From positions 620,001 through 684,000 of the forward strand of contig NZ_JBNPXQ010000001.1 of NCBI RefSeq assembly GCF_050433225.1: 64,000 nucleotides of DNA, read 5' to 3'. The stretch comes from Sphingomonas_D zeicaulis (GTDB lineage: Bacteria > Pseudomonadota > Alphaproteobacteria > Sphingomonadales > Sphingomonadaceae). The notes under the pieces were generated by a model that was given only the letters and a program-made list of their open reading frames with translations, had not been told where the DNA came from and searched no databases. Position numbers and translations under genes: made by a program. Shown here in pieces: positions 27,508 through 35,949 of the stretch; the stretch's first letter is position 1; the number at the start of each line of letters is the position of its first letter.

Positions 27508-27537
27508 GGCGGATCGCCCCCACCGGGGCGGTCCGCC
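27508..27537 (+). terminator. GC-rich hairpin after the RTX gene
   Basis: GGCGGATCGCCCC pairs with GGGGCGGTCCGCC (one G-U pair) across a 4-base loop, 8 bases after the RTX stop. It lacks a T-run and works, if at all, together with the second hairpin just downstream. Confidence 0.5.
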
Positions 27538-27546
27538 GGACACCGG

Positions 27547-27596
27547 GAGCGCGCCGACGCTTGGCCATTGCGTCGGTGCGCTCTTCTGCTTTTTTT
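27547..27596 (+). terminator. Rho-independent terminator after the RTX gene
   Basis: GAGCGCGCCGACGC pairs with GCGTCGGTGCGCTC (one wobble) across a 9-base loop and is followed by a T-rich tract with seven consecutive T. It insulates the giant gene from the cobalamin genes and rules out a cobC-like start at 27561, which would lie in the loop. Confidence 0.85.
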
Positions 27597-27704
27597 GCGG
27601 GCGTCTCGCGCACCGGGTTATCCGCGTTCACAAACCCCCTTGTCGTCTCGATCGGAACCGGCGAACAGCGCCGGGTGACGGACGGGGCGCACGCGCAGGA
27701 GTGG

Positions 27705-28676
27705 ATGGTGCATGGCGGCAGGCTGGATGCCGCCGCGCGCGCCTATGGCGGTGCGCCCGATCAGTGGCTCGATCTTTCCACGGGCATCAACCCGAACCCC
27801 TGGCTCGGAGCCGCGTCGATCGCGGTCGACTGGCGCGCGTTGCCGTCCGAGGCGGCGTTGGCGGGGCTCGAGCACGCGGCGGCCGACCATTTCGGCGTCG
27901 CGCCTGGGCATGTCTGTGCGCTGCCGGGGTCCGAGATCGGCATCCGCATGCTGGGTCGACTGGGGCTGGGGGCGGAAGGTGCGCATGTCGCGCCCGCCTA
28001 TCGCACCCATGAAGTCGCGCTGGATGGGGCGATGCCGATTGCCACCGACGCGGTGGCGGCGGCGCGCGCCGACGGGCGTACGGTGCTGCTCGCCAATCCC
28101 AACAATCCCGATGGTCGCCTGCTGCCGCGCGCGATGCTGCGCGATGCCGCCGATGCGGGCGCCGGCTGGTTGATCGTCGACGAGGCCTTCGCCGATCTCC
28201 ACCCGGACGCCAGCGTGGCCGCGGACGTTGCCGATCATCGCCGGCTGCTCGTGCTGCGCTCCTTCGGCAAATTCTTTGGGCTGGCCGGGCTGCGACTGGG
28301 CTTCGCGGTCGCTCCGCGGCCGATCATCGCGGCGCTGCGCGGCTTGCTCGGCGCCTGGCCGGTCTCTTCCGCCGCGATCGCGATCGGCACTGCGGCCTAT
28401 CGAGACCATGAGTGGATCGCGTCAACCCGCGCGCGGCTTGTCGCCGATGCCGCCGCGTTCGATGCCCTGCTCGCGCGGCATGGCCTTGCCGCGACCGGAG
28501 ATTGCCCGCTGTTCCGCCTCGTCGCGCACGATGATGCCGCGGCCTTGTTCGACCGTCTCGCGCGGCACCACATCCTGTGCCGGCCGTTCGATTATGCACC
28601 GCGCTGGCTGCGCTTCGGGCTGCCGGGCGATGCCGCCGCGCAGGACAGGCTCGACTGGGCGCTCGCGCATGGCTGA
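27705..28676 (+). CDS. cobC: L-threonine-O-3-phosphate decarboxylase (CobC / CobD-type, cobalamin biosynthesis)
   Basis: A 323-residue PLP-dependent fold-type I enzyme making (R)-1-aminopropan-2-ol phosphate, the aminopropanol arm of B12. Visible landmarks are H-G-G-R-L near the start, D-L-S-T-G-I-N-P-N-P-W, the N-P-N-N-P-D-G motif, L-I-V-D-E-A-F-A-D and R-S-F-G-K-F-F-G-L-A-G-L-R-L-G with the PLP lysine. The ATG at 27705 has AGGAG only three bases upstream; a GTG at 27708 has better spacing and differs by one residue. The frame is open back to 27561 but that part is unconserved and lies across a terminator. The end overlaps the next gene by 8 bases. Confidence 0.85.
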   Translation: MVHGGRLDAAARAYGGAPDQWLDLSTGINPNPWLGAASIAVDWRALPSEAALAGLEHAAADHFGVAPGHVCALPGSEIGIRMLGRLGLGAEGAHVAPAYRTHEVALDGAMPIATDAVAAARADGRTVLLANPNNPDGRLLPRAMLRDAADAGAGWLIVDEAFADLHPDASVAADVADHRRLLVLRSFGKFFGLAGLRLGFAVAPRPIIAALRGLLGAWPVSSAAIAIGTAAYRDHEWIASTRARLVADAAAFDALLARHGLAATGDCPLFRLVAHDDAAALFDRLARHHILCRPFDYAPRWLRFGLPGDAAAQDRLDWALAHG

Positions 28677-29619
28677 GCCCTTCGTCCTTGCCGCTCTGGC
28701 GATCGAGGCGACACTGGGCTGGCCGCCGCAGCTCTATGATCGCATCGGCCATCCGGTTGGCGGCTTCGCGCGGCTGATCAATGCGTGCGAGGCGCGGTGG
28801 AACCGGGGCGGCCCGGCGCGGCGCCGCCGGATGGGCATCCTGACCGTCATCTTGCTGGTGGCGCTGGCCGGCGGGGCGGGCTGGGCGCTGGAGGAGGCGG
28901 CCGAGCGCATCGCCGGGCGCTGGGCGTGGGTGCTGATCGGGCTGCTTGCCGCTCCCGGCCTTGCGCAGCGCAGCCTGCACGATCATGTCCGCGCCGTCGC
29001 CGAACCGCTCGCCATCGGTGACCTGCCGGCGGCGCGCGCGGCGGTCGCGCGCATCGTGGGACGCGACACCCGAACGCTCGACGAGGCCGGCATCAGCCGC
29101 GCGGCGATCGAAAGCCTCGCCGAGAGCTTCTGCGATGGCGTCGCCGCCCCGCTATTCTGGCTGCTGCTGCTCGGTCTGCCGGGGATCTGGGCCTATAAGG
29201 CGATCAACACCGCGGACAGCCTGATCGGCCATCGTGAAGAACGCTGGCGCGATTTCGGCTGGGCGGCGGCGCGGCTCGATGATGTGGCCAACCTGATCCC
29301 CGCACGGCTGGCGGGGCTGGTCGTCTGCCTTGCCGGCGGACGCGCGCTCGGGCCCCGGGCCGGCTTCGCGGTGATGCGGCGCGACGCACACCTGCATGCC
29401 TCGCCCAACGCCGGCTGGCCGGAGGCGGCGATGGCAGGCGTGCTCGGCCTGCGGCTGGGCGGCCCGGTCGCCTATGACGGGGTGTGGCACGACAAGCCCT
29501 GGATCGGCGCCGGCCGCGCCGAGGCAAGCGCCGCAGACGTCGCCCGCGCGCTCGAGGTCTATCGCCATGCGTGCCTGTGCCTGTGGCTGCTCGCCGGCCT
29601 CGTCGCATGGCGCGGATGA
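28669..29619 (+). CDS. cbiB: Adenosylcobinamide-phosphate synthase
   Basis: A 316-residue integral membrane enzyme (called CobD in aerobic-pathway naming) that joins aminopropanol phosphate to adenosylcobyric acid. It has about four to five hydrophobic segments and family blocks D-R-I-G-H-P-V-G, E-S-F-C-D-G-V-A-A-P-L-F-W, Y-K-A-I-N-T-A-D-S-L-I-G-H and N-A-G-W-P-E-A-A-M-A-G. It overlaps cobC upstream by 8 bases and cobQ downstream by 4, so the three are translationally linked. Confidence 0.9.
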   Translation: MAEPFVLAALAIEATLGWPPQLYDRIGHPVGGFARLINACEARWNRGGPARRRRMGILTVILLVALAGGAGWALEEAAERIAGRWAWVLIGLLAAPGLAQRSLHDHVRAVAEPLAIGDLPAARAAVARIVGRDTRTLDEAGISRAAIESLAESFCDGVAAPLFWLLLLGLPGIWAYKAINTADSLIGHREERWRDFGWAAARLDDVANLIPARLAGLVVCLAGGRALGPRAGFAVMRRDAHLHASPNAGWPEAAMAGVLGLRLGGPVAYDGVWHDKPWIGAGRAEASAADVARALEVYRHACLCLWLLAGLVAWRG

Positions 29620-31106
29620 TGGCGGGCGCGTTCATGCTGCAGGGCACTGGCTCGGACGTCGGCAAGTCGGTGCTGGTCGCCGGGCTGTGCCGCGCGCTCG
29701 CCAACCGCGGGCTGACGGTCCGTCCGTTCAAGCCGCAGAACATGTCCAACAACGCCGCGGTCACCGCCGATGGCGGCGAGATCGGCCGTGCGCAGGCGCT
29801 GCAGGCGATCGCGTGCCGGGTGCCCGCACATACCGACATGAACCCGGTGCTGCTCAAGCCGCAGGCGGATCGGACCGCGCAGCTCGTCGTCCACGGGCAG
29901 GTGCGCGGCACGATGGGCTCGGGCAGCTTCCGCACCGCGCGCGCGCCTTTGCTCGATGCGGTGCTGGCGAGCTATCGCCGGTTGCGCGGGCAGGCGGATA
30001 TCGTCGTTGTCGAGGGGGCGGGATCCCCCGCGGAGATCAACCTGCGCGCCGGCGACATCGCCAATATGGGATTCGCGCGCGCCGCCGGTGTGCCGGTGCT
30101 ATTGGTCGGCGACATCGACCGCGGCGGGGTGATCGCGGCGATCGTTGGCACGCGCACGGTGATCGATCCCCCCGACGCGACGATGATTCGCGGTTTCATC
30201 ATCAACAAGTTTCGCGGCGACCCGGCGCTGTTCGAGGATGGCTACCGCCAGATCGAGCAACTGGCCGGCTGGCGCGGCTTCGGCGTCGTGCCCTGGCTGC
30301 ACCAGACCGCGCGGCTGCCGAGCGAGGATGCGGTGGTGCTCGAACGGTCGGCGACGAACGGCGCGGCACGGCTGCTCATCGCCTGCCCGATCCTGCCGCG
30401 TATCGCCAATTTCGACGATCTCGACCCGTTGAAGCTTGAGCCCGCGGTCAGCGTGGTAATGGTGCCACCCGGCCGACCGATTCCGGCGGAGGCGGCGCTG
30501 ATCGTTCTGCCCGGTTCCAAGGCGACGATCGCCGATCTCGCCGCGCTGCGCGCCGAGGGCTGGGACATCGACATTCGCGCGCATCACCGGCGCGGCGGTT
30601 CGATCCTGGGGCTGTGCGGCGGCTATCAGATGCTCGGGCGCCGCGTCGCCGATCCAGACGGAATCGAGGGGGCGGCAGGTGCGGTCGATGGACTCGGCCT
30701 GCTCGATATCGCAACGGTGCTCGGTCCGCGGAAGGCCCTGCGCCAGGTAAGCGGCACCGCGCTCGGCGCGCGCTTCGACGGTTATGAGATGCATATGGGC
30801 GAGAGTGATGGCGCCGACACCGCGCGGCCGCTCGTCCGCTTCGACGATGGCCGGCAGGACGGCGCGATCAGCGGCGACGGCCGCGTGCTCGGCACCTATG
30901 TCCACGGCCTGCTCACGGATCCGCGCCAGCGCGCGGCATTGCTCGCGCGCATCGGTGCCGAGGGAGCAGGACAGGATTATCATGCGGCGGTCGATGCCGC
31001 GCTCGACGGTATTGCCGCCACGCTCGAAACGCATCTCGATATCGATGCCATGCTGGCATTGGCGGCCGACGCATCGCCCGCTGATGCCTTGCCCACCAAC
31101 GCATGA
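29616..31106 (+). CDS. cobQ: Cobyric acid synthase (glutamine-hydrolysing)
   Basis: A 496-residue enzyme that amidates adenosyl-cobyrinic a,c-diamide at four carboxylates using ATP and glutamine. The N-terminal dethiobiotin-synthetase-like domain starts L-Q-G-T-G-S-D-V-G-K-S and contains K-P-Q-N-M-S-N-N. The C-terminal class I glutamine amidotransferase domain has the catalytic Cys in L-G-L-C-G-G-Y-Q-M-L-G and a late G-T-Y-V-H-G-L. I chose the ATG at 29616, which overlaps the cbiB stop as ATGA; an ATG at 29607 would add three residues. Confidence 0.92.
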   Translation: MMAGAFMLQGTGSDVGKSVLVAGLCRALANRGLTVRPFKPQNMSNNAAVTADGGEIGRAQALQAIACRVPAHTDMNPVLLKPQADRTAQLVVHGQVRGTMGSGSFRTARAPLLDAVLASYRRLRGQADIVVVEGAGSPAEINLRAGDIANMGFARAAGVPVLLVGDIDRGGVIAAIVGTRTVIDPPDATMIRGFIINKFRGDPALFEDGYRQIEQLAGWRGFGVVPWLHQTARLPSEDAVVLERSATNGAARLLIACPILPRIANFDDLDPLKLEPAVSVVMVPPGRPIPAEAALIVLPGSKATIADLAALRAEGWDIDIRAHHRRGGSILGLCGGYQMLGRRVADPDGIEGAAGAVDGLGLLDIATVLGPRKALRQVSGTALGARFDGYEMHMGESDGADTARPLVRFDDGRQDGAISGDGRVLGTYVHGLLTDPRQRAALLARIGAEGAGQDYHAAVDAALDGIAATLETHLDIDAMLALAADASPADALPTNA

Positions 31107-31127
31107 TTGCAACTGACTCTCACTAGG
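31107..31127. promoter_or_regulatory. Fur-like site upstream of the PepSY gene pair
   Basis: TTGCAACTGACTCTCACTAG immediately after the cobQ stop resembles the TGCAAnTGAnnnTCAnT pattern seen upstream of iron-uptake genes in related bacteria. The match is modest and was judged by eye. Confidence 0.35.
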
Positions 31128-31180
31128 TTTAGCGATGGCGCTGTCGTGGATGCGGAGGTTGATGTGCGGGGCGCTGGATA

Positions 31181-31765
31181 TTGAGCGGGGCTGCGGTGAC
31201 GTCGCTCATGCTGCTGCTTGCGGCGGCGGGTGTGCTGCTCGTGCGTGCAGGCTGGCCGGCGAAGGCACGGGGACGCGGACCGCTGCTGATCGGCGGCTGG
31301 AGCGCAATCGCCGTGTCGCTGGTGGTGATGGGTTGGCGGGATGGCGCCTGGGGCGTCACGATGTCCGCCGTGGTCGCGATGGTCGTCGCGCATGGGCCGC
31401 TTGCGGTCGCGGCGCTGGAGAAGGGCAAGAAGGCCAAGGTTGAGCGGGCGCCGCGGGAAACCGATCCCACGGTCACGCTGTCACCGGGCGGCTGGCTGGG
31501 CGTGGGCCGTCGGGTGACGATCTTCCTGCTCGTCGTCCCGTTCGGTGCGGTGGTGGCGATGCTGTTCGCGCTGGCGGTGCTGGGCGGCGTTCGCGCGGTG
31601 GGCTGGCACGATGTCAACAGCACGCCGCTGGGCTTCCTGCTGTGGCCGATCGCCTGGGCGCTGCTCGCCACCTGGATGCTGATGTATGAAAGGGTCGCGC
31701 GCATTGCGCGGCCGCTCGCCTTCGTCGCCGCGCCGTCCGCGCTGGCGCTCTGGCTGTCATTGTAG
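31181..31765 (+). CDS. Integral membrane protein preceding a PepSY protein
   Basis: A 194-residue hydrophobic protein of unknown family with four to five predicted membrane helices and a basic cytoplasmic loop (E-K-G-K-K-A-K-V). The TTG at 31181 is a weak start; a GTG at 31196 is equally possible. It ends 10 bases before the PepSY gene, whose Shine-Dalgarno sequence overlaps its stop. Small membrane partners next to PepSY/PiuB proteins are common in siderophore-linked loci, so a role in periplasmic iron reduction or release is a contextual guess. Confidence 0.6.
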   Translation: MSGAAVTSLMLLLAAAGVLLVRAGWPAKARGRGPLLIGGWSAIAVSLVVMGWRDGAWGVTMSAVVAMVVAHGPLAVAALEKGKKAKVERAPRETDPTVTLSPGGWLGVGRRVTIFLLVVPFGAVVAMLFALAVLGGVRAVGWHDVNSTPLGFLLWPIAWALLATWMLMYERVARIARPLAFVAAPSALALWLSL

Positions 31766-31775
31766 GAGGGGCGGG

Positions 31776-33245
31776 ATGGGTATTCCGGCCGATATCGTCC
31801 GCCGCGCCCTCGCCGGCCATGCCGCGATCGGGCTGCTCGCCGGCGGACTGCTTTATCTGCTGTGCCTTAGCGGCACGCTGATCGTCATCCAGCAGGAATG
31901 GCAGCGCTGGGAACAGCCTAACCAGCCGGAGGCGATGGCGCTGCAACCGGCGGCGATCGATCGCGCGCTGCGCGCGGTGCTCGCCGCCGACGCGGGCAAG
32001 ACGCCGAGCGATCACCTGTTCGTCCACATGCCCAATCAGGGGCTGCCCCGCACGGTGATCACCACCGATCATCAGGCGGTGTATATCGACCGCGACGGTG
32101 CCATCGCCGGCCCCGAGGCGCATGGCTGGACCGAGTTCGTGATCGGCCTGCATTATTATCTGCACCTGCCCTCGATGTGGGGGATGATCGTCGTCGGTGC
32201 GCTCGGCGTGATGATGGCGGCCTTGAGCGTGGGCGGCGTGATCGCGCACCCGCGGATCTTCCGCGATGCCTTCCGCCTGCGCGCGCGGGGATCGCGGCAG
32301 CTCGCCTATGCGGACTGGCACAATCGGCTGGGCGTGTGGACATTGCCGTTCGGGCTGGCAGTATCGATCACCGGCGCGTTGCTGGGACTGGCGACCGTGA
32401 TGGCGTTCGCGATCGCGACGAGCTGGTATGGCGGCAATGTCGAGCGCGTGTTCGAGCCGGTGTTCGGCAGCGAGCCTGCTTTCGGGCCGGCGCCGACCGC
32501 GCTGCCGAGCATGGCGCGCCCGCTCGACTATATGGCGCGGCACCATCCCGACCTGCGGCTGGACTATATCATCCTCCACGATCCGGGCACGCCCAAGCAG
32601 TTCGTCCAGATCCTCGCCGAGCATCCGCGCCGGCTGATCTTCGGCGACTATTATGAGTTCGACGCCACCGGTGCGTTCCGCCGCACCCAGCACATGAGCG
32701 ATGGGGAGATGGGCAAGCAATTTTCCGCCTCGGTCTACAAGCTGCATTTCGGCAGCTTCGGCGGGTTGCCGGTGAAGCTGATCTACATCCTGCTCGGCGC
32801 CGCGACGACGGTGGTGTCCGCCACCGGCATGACGATCTGGCTGATCAAGCGCCGCGCGCGCGGCAAGCCGTCACCGCGGCTCGAAGGAGTGTGGTCCGCC
32901 ACTCTGTGGGGTGCGCCGCTGATGCTGGCGCTGGCGTTCGTGCTGCGCACGGCGGCGGGCAAGGATGCGCCGATGGTCGCCTTGTTCTGGATCGGTCTTG
33001 CGCTGCTGATCGGTATCGCCACCGTCACCGCGCGCGCGAAGCCGTTGGCCACCGCATTGCGCGGCGCGCTGGCGGTGCTGCTGGCGGGCATTGGCATCGC
33101 GCATGCGGCAGCGATGGCGCCGATCGTCGCGGGGCCGCTGGTGATTGATATCGCGCTGCTGCTCACAGGTATCGCGGTGGCGCCGTGGGCGGCGCTGCGC
33201 GTGGCGCGGGGTGAGCCGCGCGGCGAACTGGCGCCGGCTGAGTAA
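31776..33245 (+). CDS. PepSY-associated transmembrane (PiuB-like) protein
   Basis: A 489-residue inner-membrane protein with an N-terminal membrane helix (L-L-A-G-G-L-L-Y-L-L-C-L-S-G), PepSY-type periplasmic segments, the F-V-I-G-L-H-Y-Y-L-H and H-N-R-L-G-V-W-T-L-P histidine motifs typical of this family, and several C-terminal helices. PiuB-type proteins are linked to iron-siderophore use as putative reductases. AGGAGG lies six bases before the ATG at 31776. The gene is convergent with cobS, five bases away, and interrupts an otherwise cobalamin-dedicated region. Confidence 0.8.
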   Translation: MGIPADIVRRALAGHAAIGLLAGGLLYLLCLSGTLIVIQQEWQRWEQPNQPEAMALQPAAIDRALRAVLAADAGKTPSDHLFVHMPNQGLPRTVITTDHQAVYIDRDGAIAGPEAHGWTEFVIGLHYYLHLPSMWGMIVVGALGVMMAALSVGGVIAHPRIFRDAFRLRARGSRQLAYADWHNRLGVWTLPFGLAVSITGALLGLATVMAFAIATSWYGGNVERVFEPVFGSEPAFGPAPTALPSMARPLDYMARHHPDLRLDYIILHDPGTPKQFVQILAEHPRRLIFGDYYEFDATGAFRRTQHMSDGEMGKQFSASVYKLHFGSFGGLPVKLIYILLGAATTVVSATGMTIWLIKRRARGKPSPRLEGVWSATLWGAPLMLALAFVLRTAAGKDAPMVALFWIGLALLIGIATVTARAKPLATALRGALAVLLAGIGIAHAAAMAPIVAGPLVIDIALLLTGIAVAPWAALRVARGEPRGELAPAE

Positions 33246-33250
33246 ACGCG

Positions 33251-33988
33251 TCAGCGCAGCGCGAGGACGGCGAGCGCCAGCAGCAGCGCGGCTTCGACCA
33301 GTTCGATGCCGGCGCCATGGGCGTCCCCGGAAATGCCGCCGATGCGGTGGCGCAGCCAGAGCAGCCAGCCGCCGATCGCCGGCACCGCGAGCGCATAGCC
33401 TGGAGCAAGCAGCAGTGCGGCGGCGAGCAGCAAGGCGCCCCAGACGACCAGGTCGACCGTCCGCACCGCGCTGCTGAAGCGCGATCCCAGCCCGGCGTGG
33501 AGCGGCGGCAGCCAGCGCGCCCAGATCAGCGGGCCGATCCGTGCCGCCGCGGCGAGCGTCGGCAGCAACGCCAAGGCGCCGGCTTCGACGATTGCATGAA
33601 GCAGCACCAGCTTGGCGAGCAATTGCACCACGATCGCGACAACGCCGAAGCTGCCGATGTGCGGATCGCCCAGCACGGCGAGCAGTTTCTCCCGCCGCGC
33701 TGCCGGATCGGCCAGCTTGTGCGCGGCGGCGGTGGCATCGGTGAGGTCGCCGAGACCGTCGAGGTGGAGCGCGCCGGTCACCAGCACCCACGCGGCGAGC
33801 GCGGCAGCGGCACCGACCCACGGATCGACCAGTGCGCCCAGCCAACCGGCGCCCGCGACGATCGCGCCGACGACGAGGCCGGCGGCTGGGAACCAGCGGA
33901 TGGATGCGGCGAAGCGATCGGCGTCGGCAGCGACACGCGGCATCGGCAGCCGGGTGAGGAATTGCAGCGCGAGGATCAGCCCGGTCAT
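33251..33988 (-). CDS. cobS: Adenosylcobinamide-GDP ribazoletransferase (cobalamin synthase)
   Basis: A 245-residue membrane enzyme that joins AdoCbi-GDP to alpha-ribazole (phosphate). Family blocks are the opening F-L-T-R-L-P, H-L-D-G-L-G-D-L-T-D-A, the K-L-x-x-P/D-x-x-R-R-E-K stretch and D-P-H-I-G-S-F-G. There are about six hydrophobic segments. Its ATG overlaps the cobT stop (ATGA). It is the last gene of the B12-riboswitch-led operon. Confidence 0.92.
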   Translation of the reverse strand: MTGLILALQFLTRLPMPRVAADADRFAASIRWFPAAGLVVGAIVAGAGWLGALVDPWVGAAAALAAWVLVTGALHLDGLGDLTDATAAAHKLADPAARREKLLAVLGDPHIGSFGVVAIVVQLLAKLVLLHAIVEAGALALLPTLAAAARIGPLIWARWLPPLHAGLGSRFSSAVRTVDLVVWGALLLAAALLLAPGYALAVPAIGGWLLWLRHRIGGISGDAHGAGIELVEAALLLALAVLALR

Positions 33989-35004
33989 GCGCCGGACGAC
34001 GCGACACCCGCCTCGGCGAAGGTCGCCATCTGCGCATGCGCGGCGAGCGCGGCGCGGACGATGCCGGCGGCGACGGCGGCACCGCTGGCTTCGCCCAATC
34101 GCATATCGAGCATCAGCAGCGGCATGAGGCCGAGCCGGTCGAGCAGGCGGCCATGGCCGGGTTCGGCGGAGCGGTGGCCGGCAAGGCAATGCGCGGTGAT
34201 CGTCGGCACCGCGGCGGCGAGCGGTGCGACCGCGGAGCAGCAGATGAAGCCGTCGAGCAGCACCGGCACGCGCTGATGGCGCGCGGCGATGACCGCGCCG
34301 GCGATCGCGGCGATCTCTCGCCCGCCCACCCGGCGCAACGTCTCGAACGGCGTCAGCGGCGCATCGGCGTGGACGGCGATGGCGCGGCCGATGACCGCCG
34401 CCTTGTGCGCGAGCGCGGCGCCGGTGACGCCGGTGCCGGGCCCGACCCAGTCGAGCGCGCTGCCGCCGAAGCTGCGGGCGGCGAGGGCGGCGGCGGCTGT
34501 GGAATTGGCGATGCCCATCTCACCCAGCACGAGCAGGTCGATCCCCGGCTCGACCGCGGCCGCGCCCGCCGACAGCGCGTCGAGGCATTCTGCCTCGCTC
34601 ATCGCCGGGGCGCGTGTGAAATCCTGTGTCGGCTGGTCGAGCAGCAGCGGCACGACCTTGAGGTCGAGCCCGGCCGCGCCCGACAGCGCGTTGATCGCGG
34701 CGCCGCCGCCCTCGAAATTGGCAACCATCTGCGCGGTCACCGCCGGCGGGAAGGCGCTGACGCCCTGTGCCGCCACGCCGTGATTGCCCGCGAACACCGT
34801 GACCCGGCCGCGATCGATCCGCGGCACCGCGCGGCCCTGCCACCCAGCGACGAACAGCGCGATCTCCTCCAGCCGGCCGAGCGAGCCCGGCGGCTTGGTG
34901 AGTTGGCCCTGCCGCGCGCGGGCGGCGGCGATGGCGCCCTCATCGGCGGCGGGCAATCTGGCGAGCGCGGCGTCGAACGCGGCGAGATCGGGGAAATGCA
35001 TCAT
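33985..35004 (-). CDS. cobT: Nicotinate-nucleotide--dimethylbenzimidazole phosphoribosyltransferase
   Basis: A 339-residue enzyme forming alpha-ribazole phosphate from DMB and nicotinate mononucleotide. Typical CobT blocks are K-P-P-G-S-L-G-R-L-E, F-A-G-N-H-G-V-A-A-Q-G-V-S-A-F-P, G-G-G-A-A-I-N, G-E-M-G-I-A-N-S-T-A-A, G-P-G-T-G-V, and the catalytic-region L-D-M-R-L-G-E-A-S-G-A. The longer open frame to 35220 reads through the upstream DUF1636 gene in another frame and is rejected; ATG 35004 overlaps the DUF1636 stop. Confidence 0.93.
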   Translation of the reverse strand: MMHFPDLAAFDAALARLPAADEGAIAAARARQGQLTKPPGSLGRLEEIALFVAGWQGRAVPRIDRGRVTVFAGNHGVAAQGVSAFPPAVTAQMVANFEGGGAAINALSGAAGLDLKVVPLLLDQPTQDFTRAPAMSEAECLDALSAGAAAVEPGIDLLVLGEMGIANSTAAAALAARSFGGSALDWVGPGTGVTGAALAHKAAVIGRAIAVHADAPLTPFETLRRVGGREIAAIAGAVIAARHQRVPVLLDGFICCSAVAPLAAAVPTITAHCLAGHRSAEPGHGRLLDRLGLMPLLMLDMRLGEASGAAVAAGIVRAALAAHAQMATFAEAGVASSGA

Positions 35005-35408
35005 CCCGCGACATATCCGGCGGGTGGCACCCGCACAATGAAATGGCCTTTCACGCCCTCGGGCCAGTCGCGATAGGGCACCTGACCCTCGGCACTGGCT
35101 GCGTGGTGGACGGCATAATCGAGGATCGCCTGCGCAGAGGCCGCATCCGGCGTGAAGCGGCCCATCACATAGCCGATCCGCCCCGGCGCGCGCAGATGCA
35201 CCGCGCAGGGGGCGCTGCACGCGAACAGGCAGGGCATGTCCTGCACCGCGATCCCGGCATAGCGGGCGTCGCCGGCCTGCACCTCGCGCAGCGCCGCGGC
35301 GAGGCGGGCGCCGCCGGTGACGCCCGCCGCATCCGTCCGCGCGTCGGGCGCGTGACGGCAGGTGCTGCAGACGACCACGGCGGGCCCATCCTCGACGCGT
35401 TGGAGCAT
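35001..35408 (-). CDS. DUF1636 metal-binding protein of the cobalamin locus
   Basis: A 135-residue soluble protein with ferredoxin-like cysteine spacing: C-S-T-C near residue 12, then C-L-F-A-C-S-A-P-C near residue 63. DUF1636 proteins recur in cobalamin transport/biosynthesis clusters, but their biochemical role is unknown; metal or Fe-S binding is plausible. The start at 35408 lies five bases after the upstream gene's stop, with AGG just before it. It overlaps cobT by 4 bases. Confidence 0.75.
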   Translation of the reverse strand: MLQRVEDGPAVVVCSTCRHAPDARTDAAGVTGGARLAAALREVQAGDARYAGIAVQDMPCLFACSAPCAVHLRAPGRIGYVMGRFTPDAASAQAILDYAVHHAASAEGQVPYRDWPEGVKGHFIVRVPPAGYVAG

Positions 35409-35412
35409 CGCC

Positions 35413-35949
35413 TCAGCCCGCTGCGAGTCGCCGGCGCGGCGCCGGCATGCCGAGCGCAATCAGCCCGTGATAGAGCGCGACCAAGCCCAGCAGGATCGCG
35501 CCGTTGCGAACGAACTGGCGCGCCACCACCATCGGCGCCAGCGCGTCGCCGCCGCCCAGCGCGATGGACCACAGCATCACCACCAGCTTGAACGCGGCAA
35601 AGCCCGCGACATAGGCGGCCACGAGGCGCAGCACGGTCGACCGACCGACACCCTCCGCCGCCCAGCGCGCGACGCCGAGGGAGACGAGCGCGGCGCTCGC
35701 CAGCCCCGGCATCCATGCCAAGGTCGCGGCGTCATGCGGATAGCCGAGCAGGCCGAAGCCGACGATCTGGCTCGCCGCCCAGCAGGCGATCATCAGCCCG
35801 GCGCCGTCGCGCGCGCCGAGATGGACGGCGGCGATCGCCGCCAGCGCCGGGAAGGGCGTGGCGCAGGCGAAGACGAGGGTGGTGACGGTGCTCGCTGCGG
35901 TGAGCAGCGCGACCCAGAGCAGGGCCGCGCCGGAGGCCGGGGCGGCCAT
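35413..35949 (-). CDS. Hypothetical integral membrane protein between btuB and DUF1636
   Basis: A 178-residue, very hydrophobic protein with about five to six predicted helices and a basic C-terminus (M-P-A-P-R-R-R). I do not recognise the family. Its size, helix count and position resemble the S-components of ECF vitamin transporters, but no ECF ATPase or T-component is visible and a conventional BtuCDF system lies next door. Its ATG shares one base with the btuB stop (TGATG), so it is translated with the B12 receptor. Confidence 0.65.
   Translation of the reverse strand: MAAPASGAALLWVALLTAASTVTTLVFACATPFPALAAIAAVHLGARDGAGLMIACWAASQIVGFGLLGYPHDAATLAWMPGLASAALVSLGVARWAAEGVGRSTVLRLVAAYVAGFAAFKLVVMLWSIALGGGDALAPMVVARQFVRNGAILLGLVALYHGLIALGMPAPRRRLAAG

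Noticed and set aside
22181..27631. A minus-strand open frame of 1816 codons opposite the RTX gene
   Set aside because: It mirrors the repeat codons of the RTX gene, is itself a repetitive low-complexity sequence (V-V-A-G-A-A type), and has no ribosome site or family. High GC and repeats create it.
27561..27704. An N-terminal extension of the cobC reading frame
   Set aside because: The start would lie in the loop of a strong terminator, and the 48 residues are not CobC-like. The ribosome site is at 27697-27701.
27500..27704. A second cobalamin riboswitch before cobC
   Set aside because: No B12 box or other conserved riboswitch segment occurs there; the structures seen are terminators.
31135..31443. 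A 102-codon frame overlapping the PepSY partner gene
   Set aside because: It is in another frame, Arg/Gly/Ala-rich, and lacks hydrophobic or family features, while the overlapping frame encodes a convincing membrane protein.
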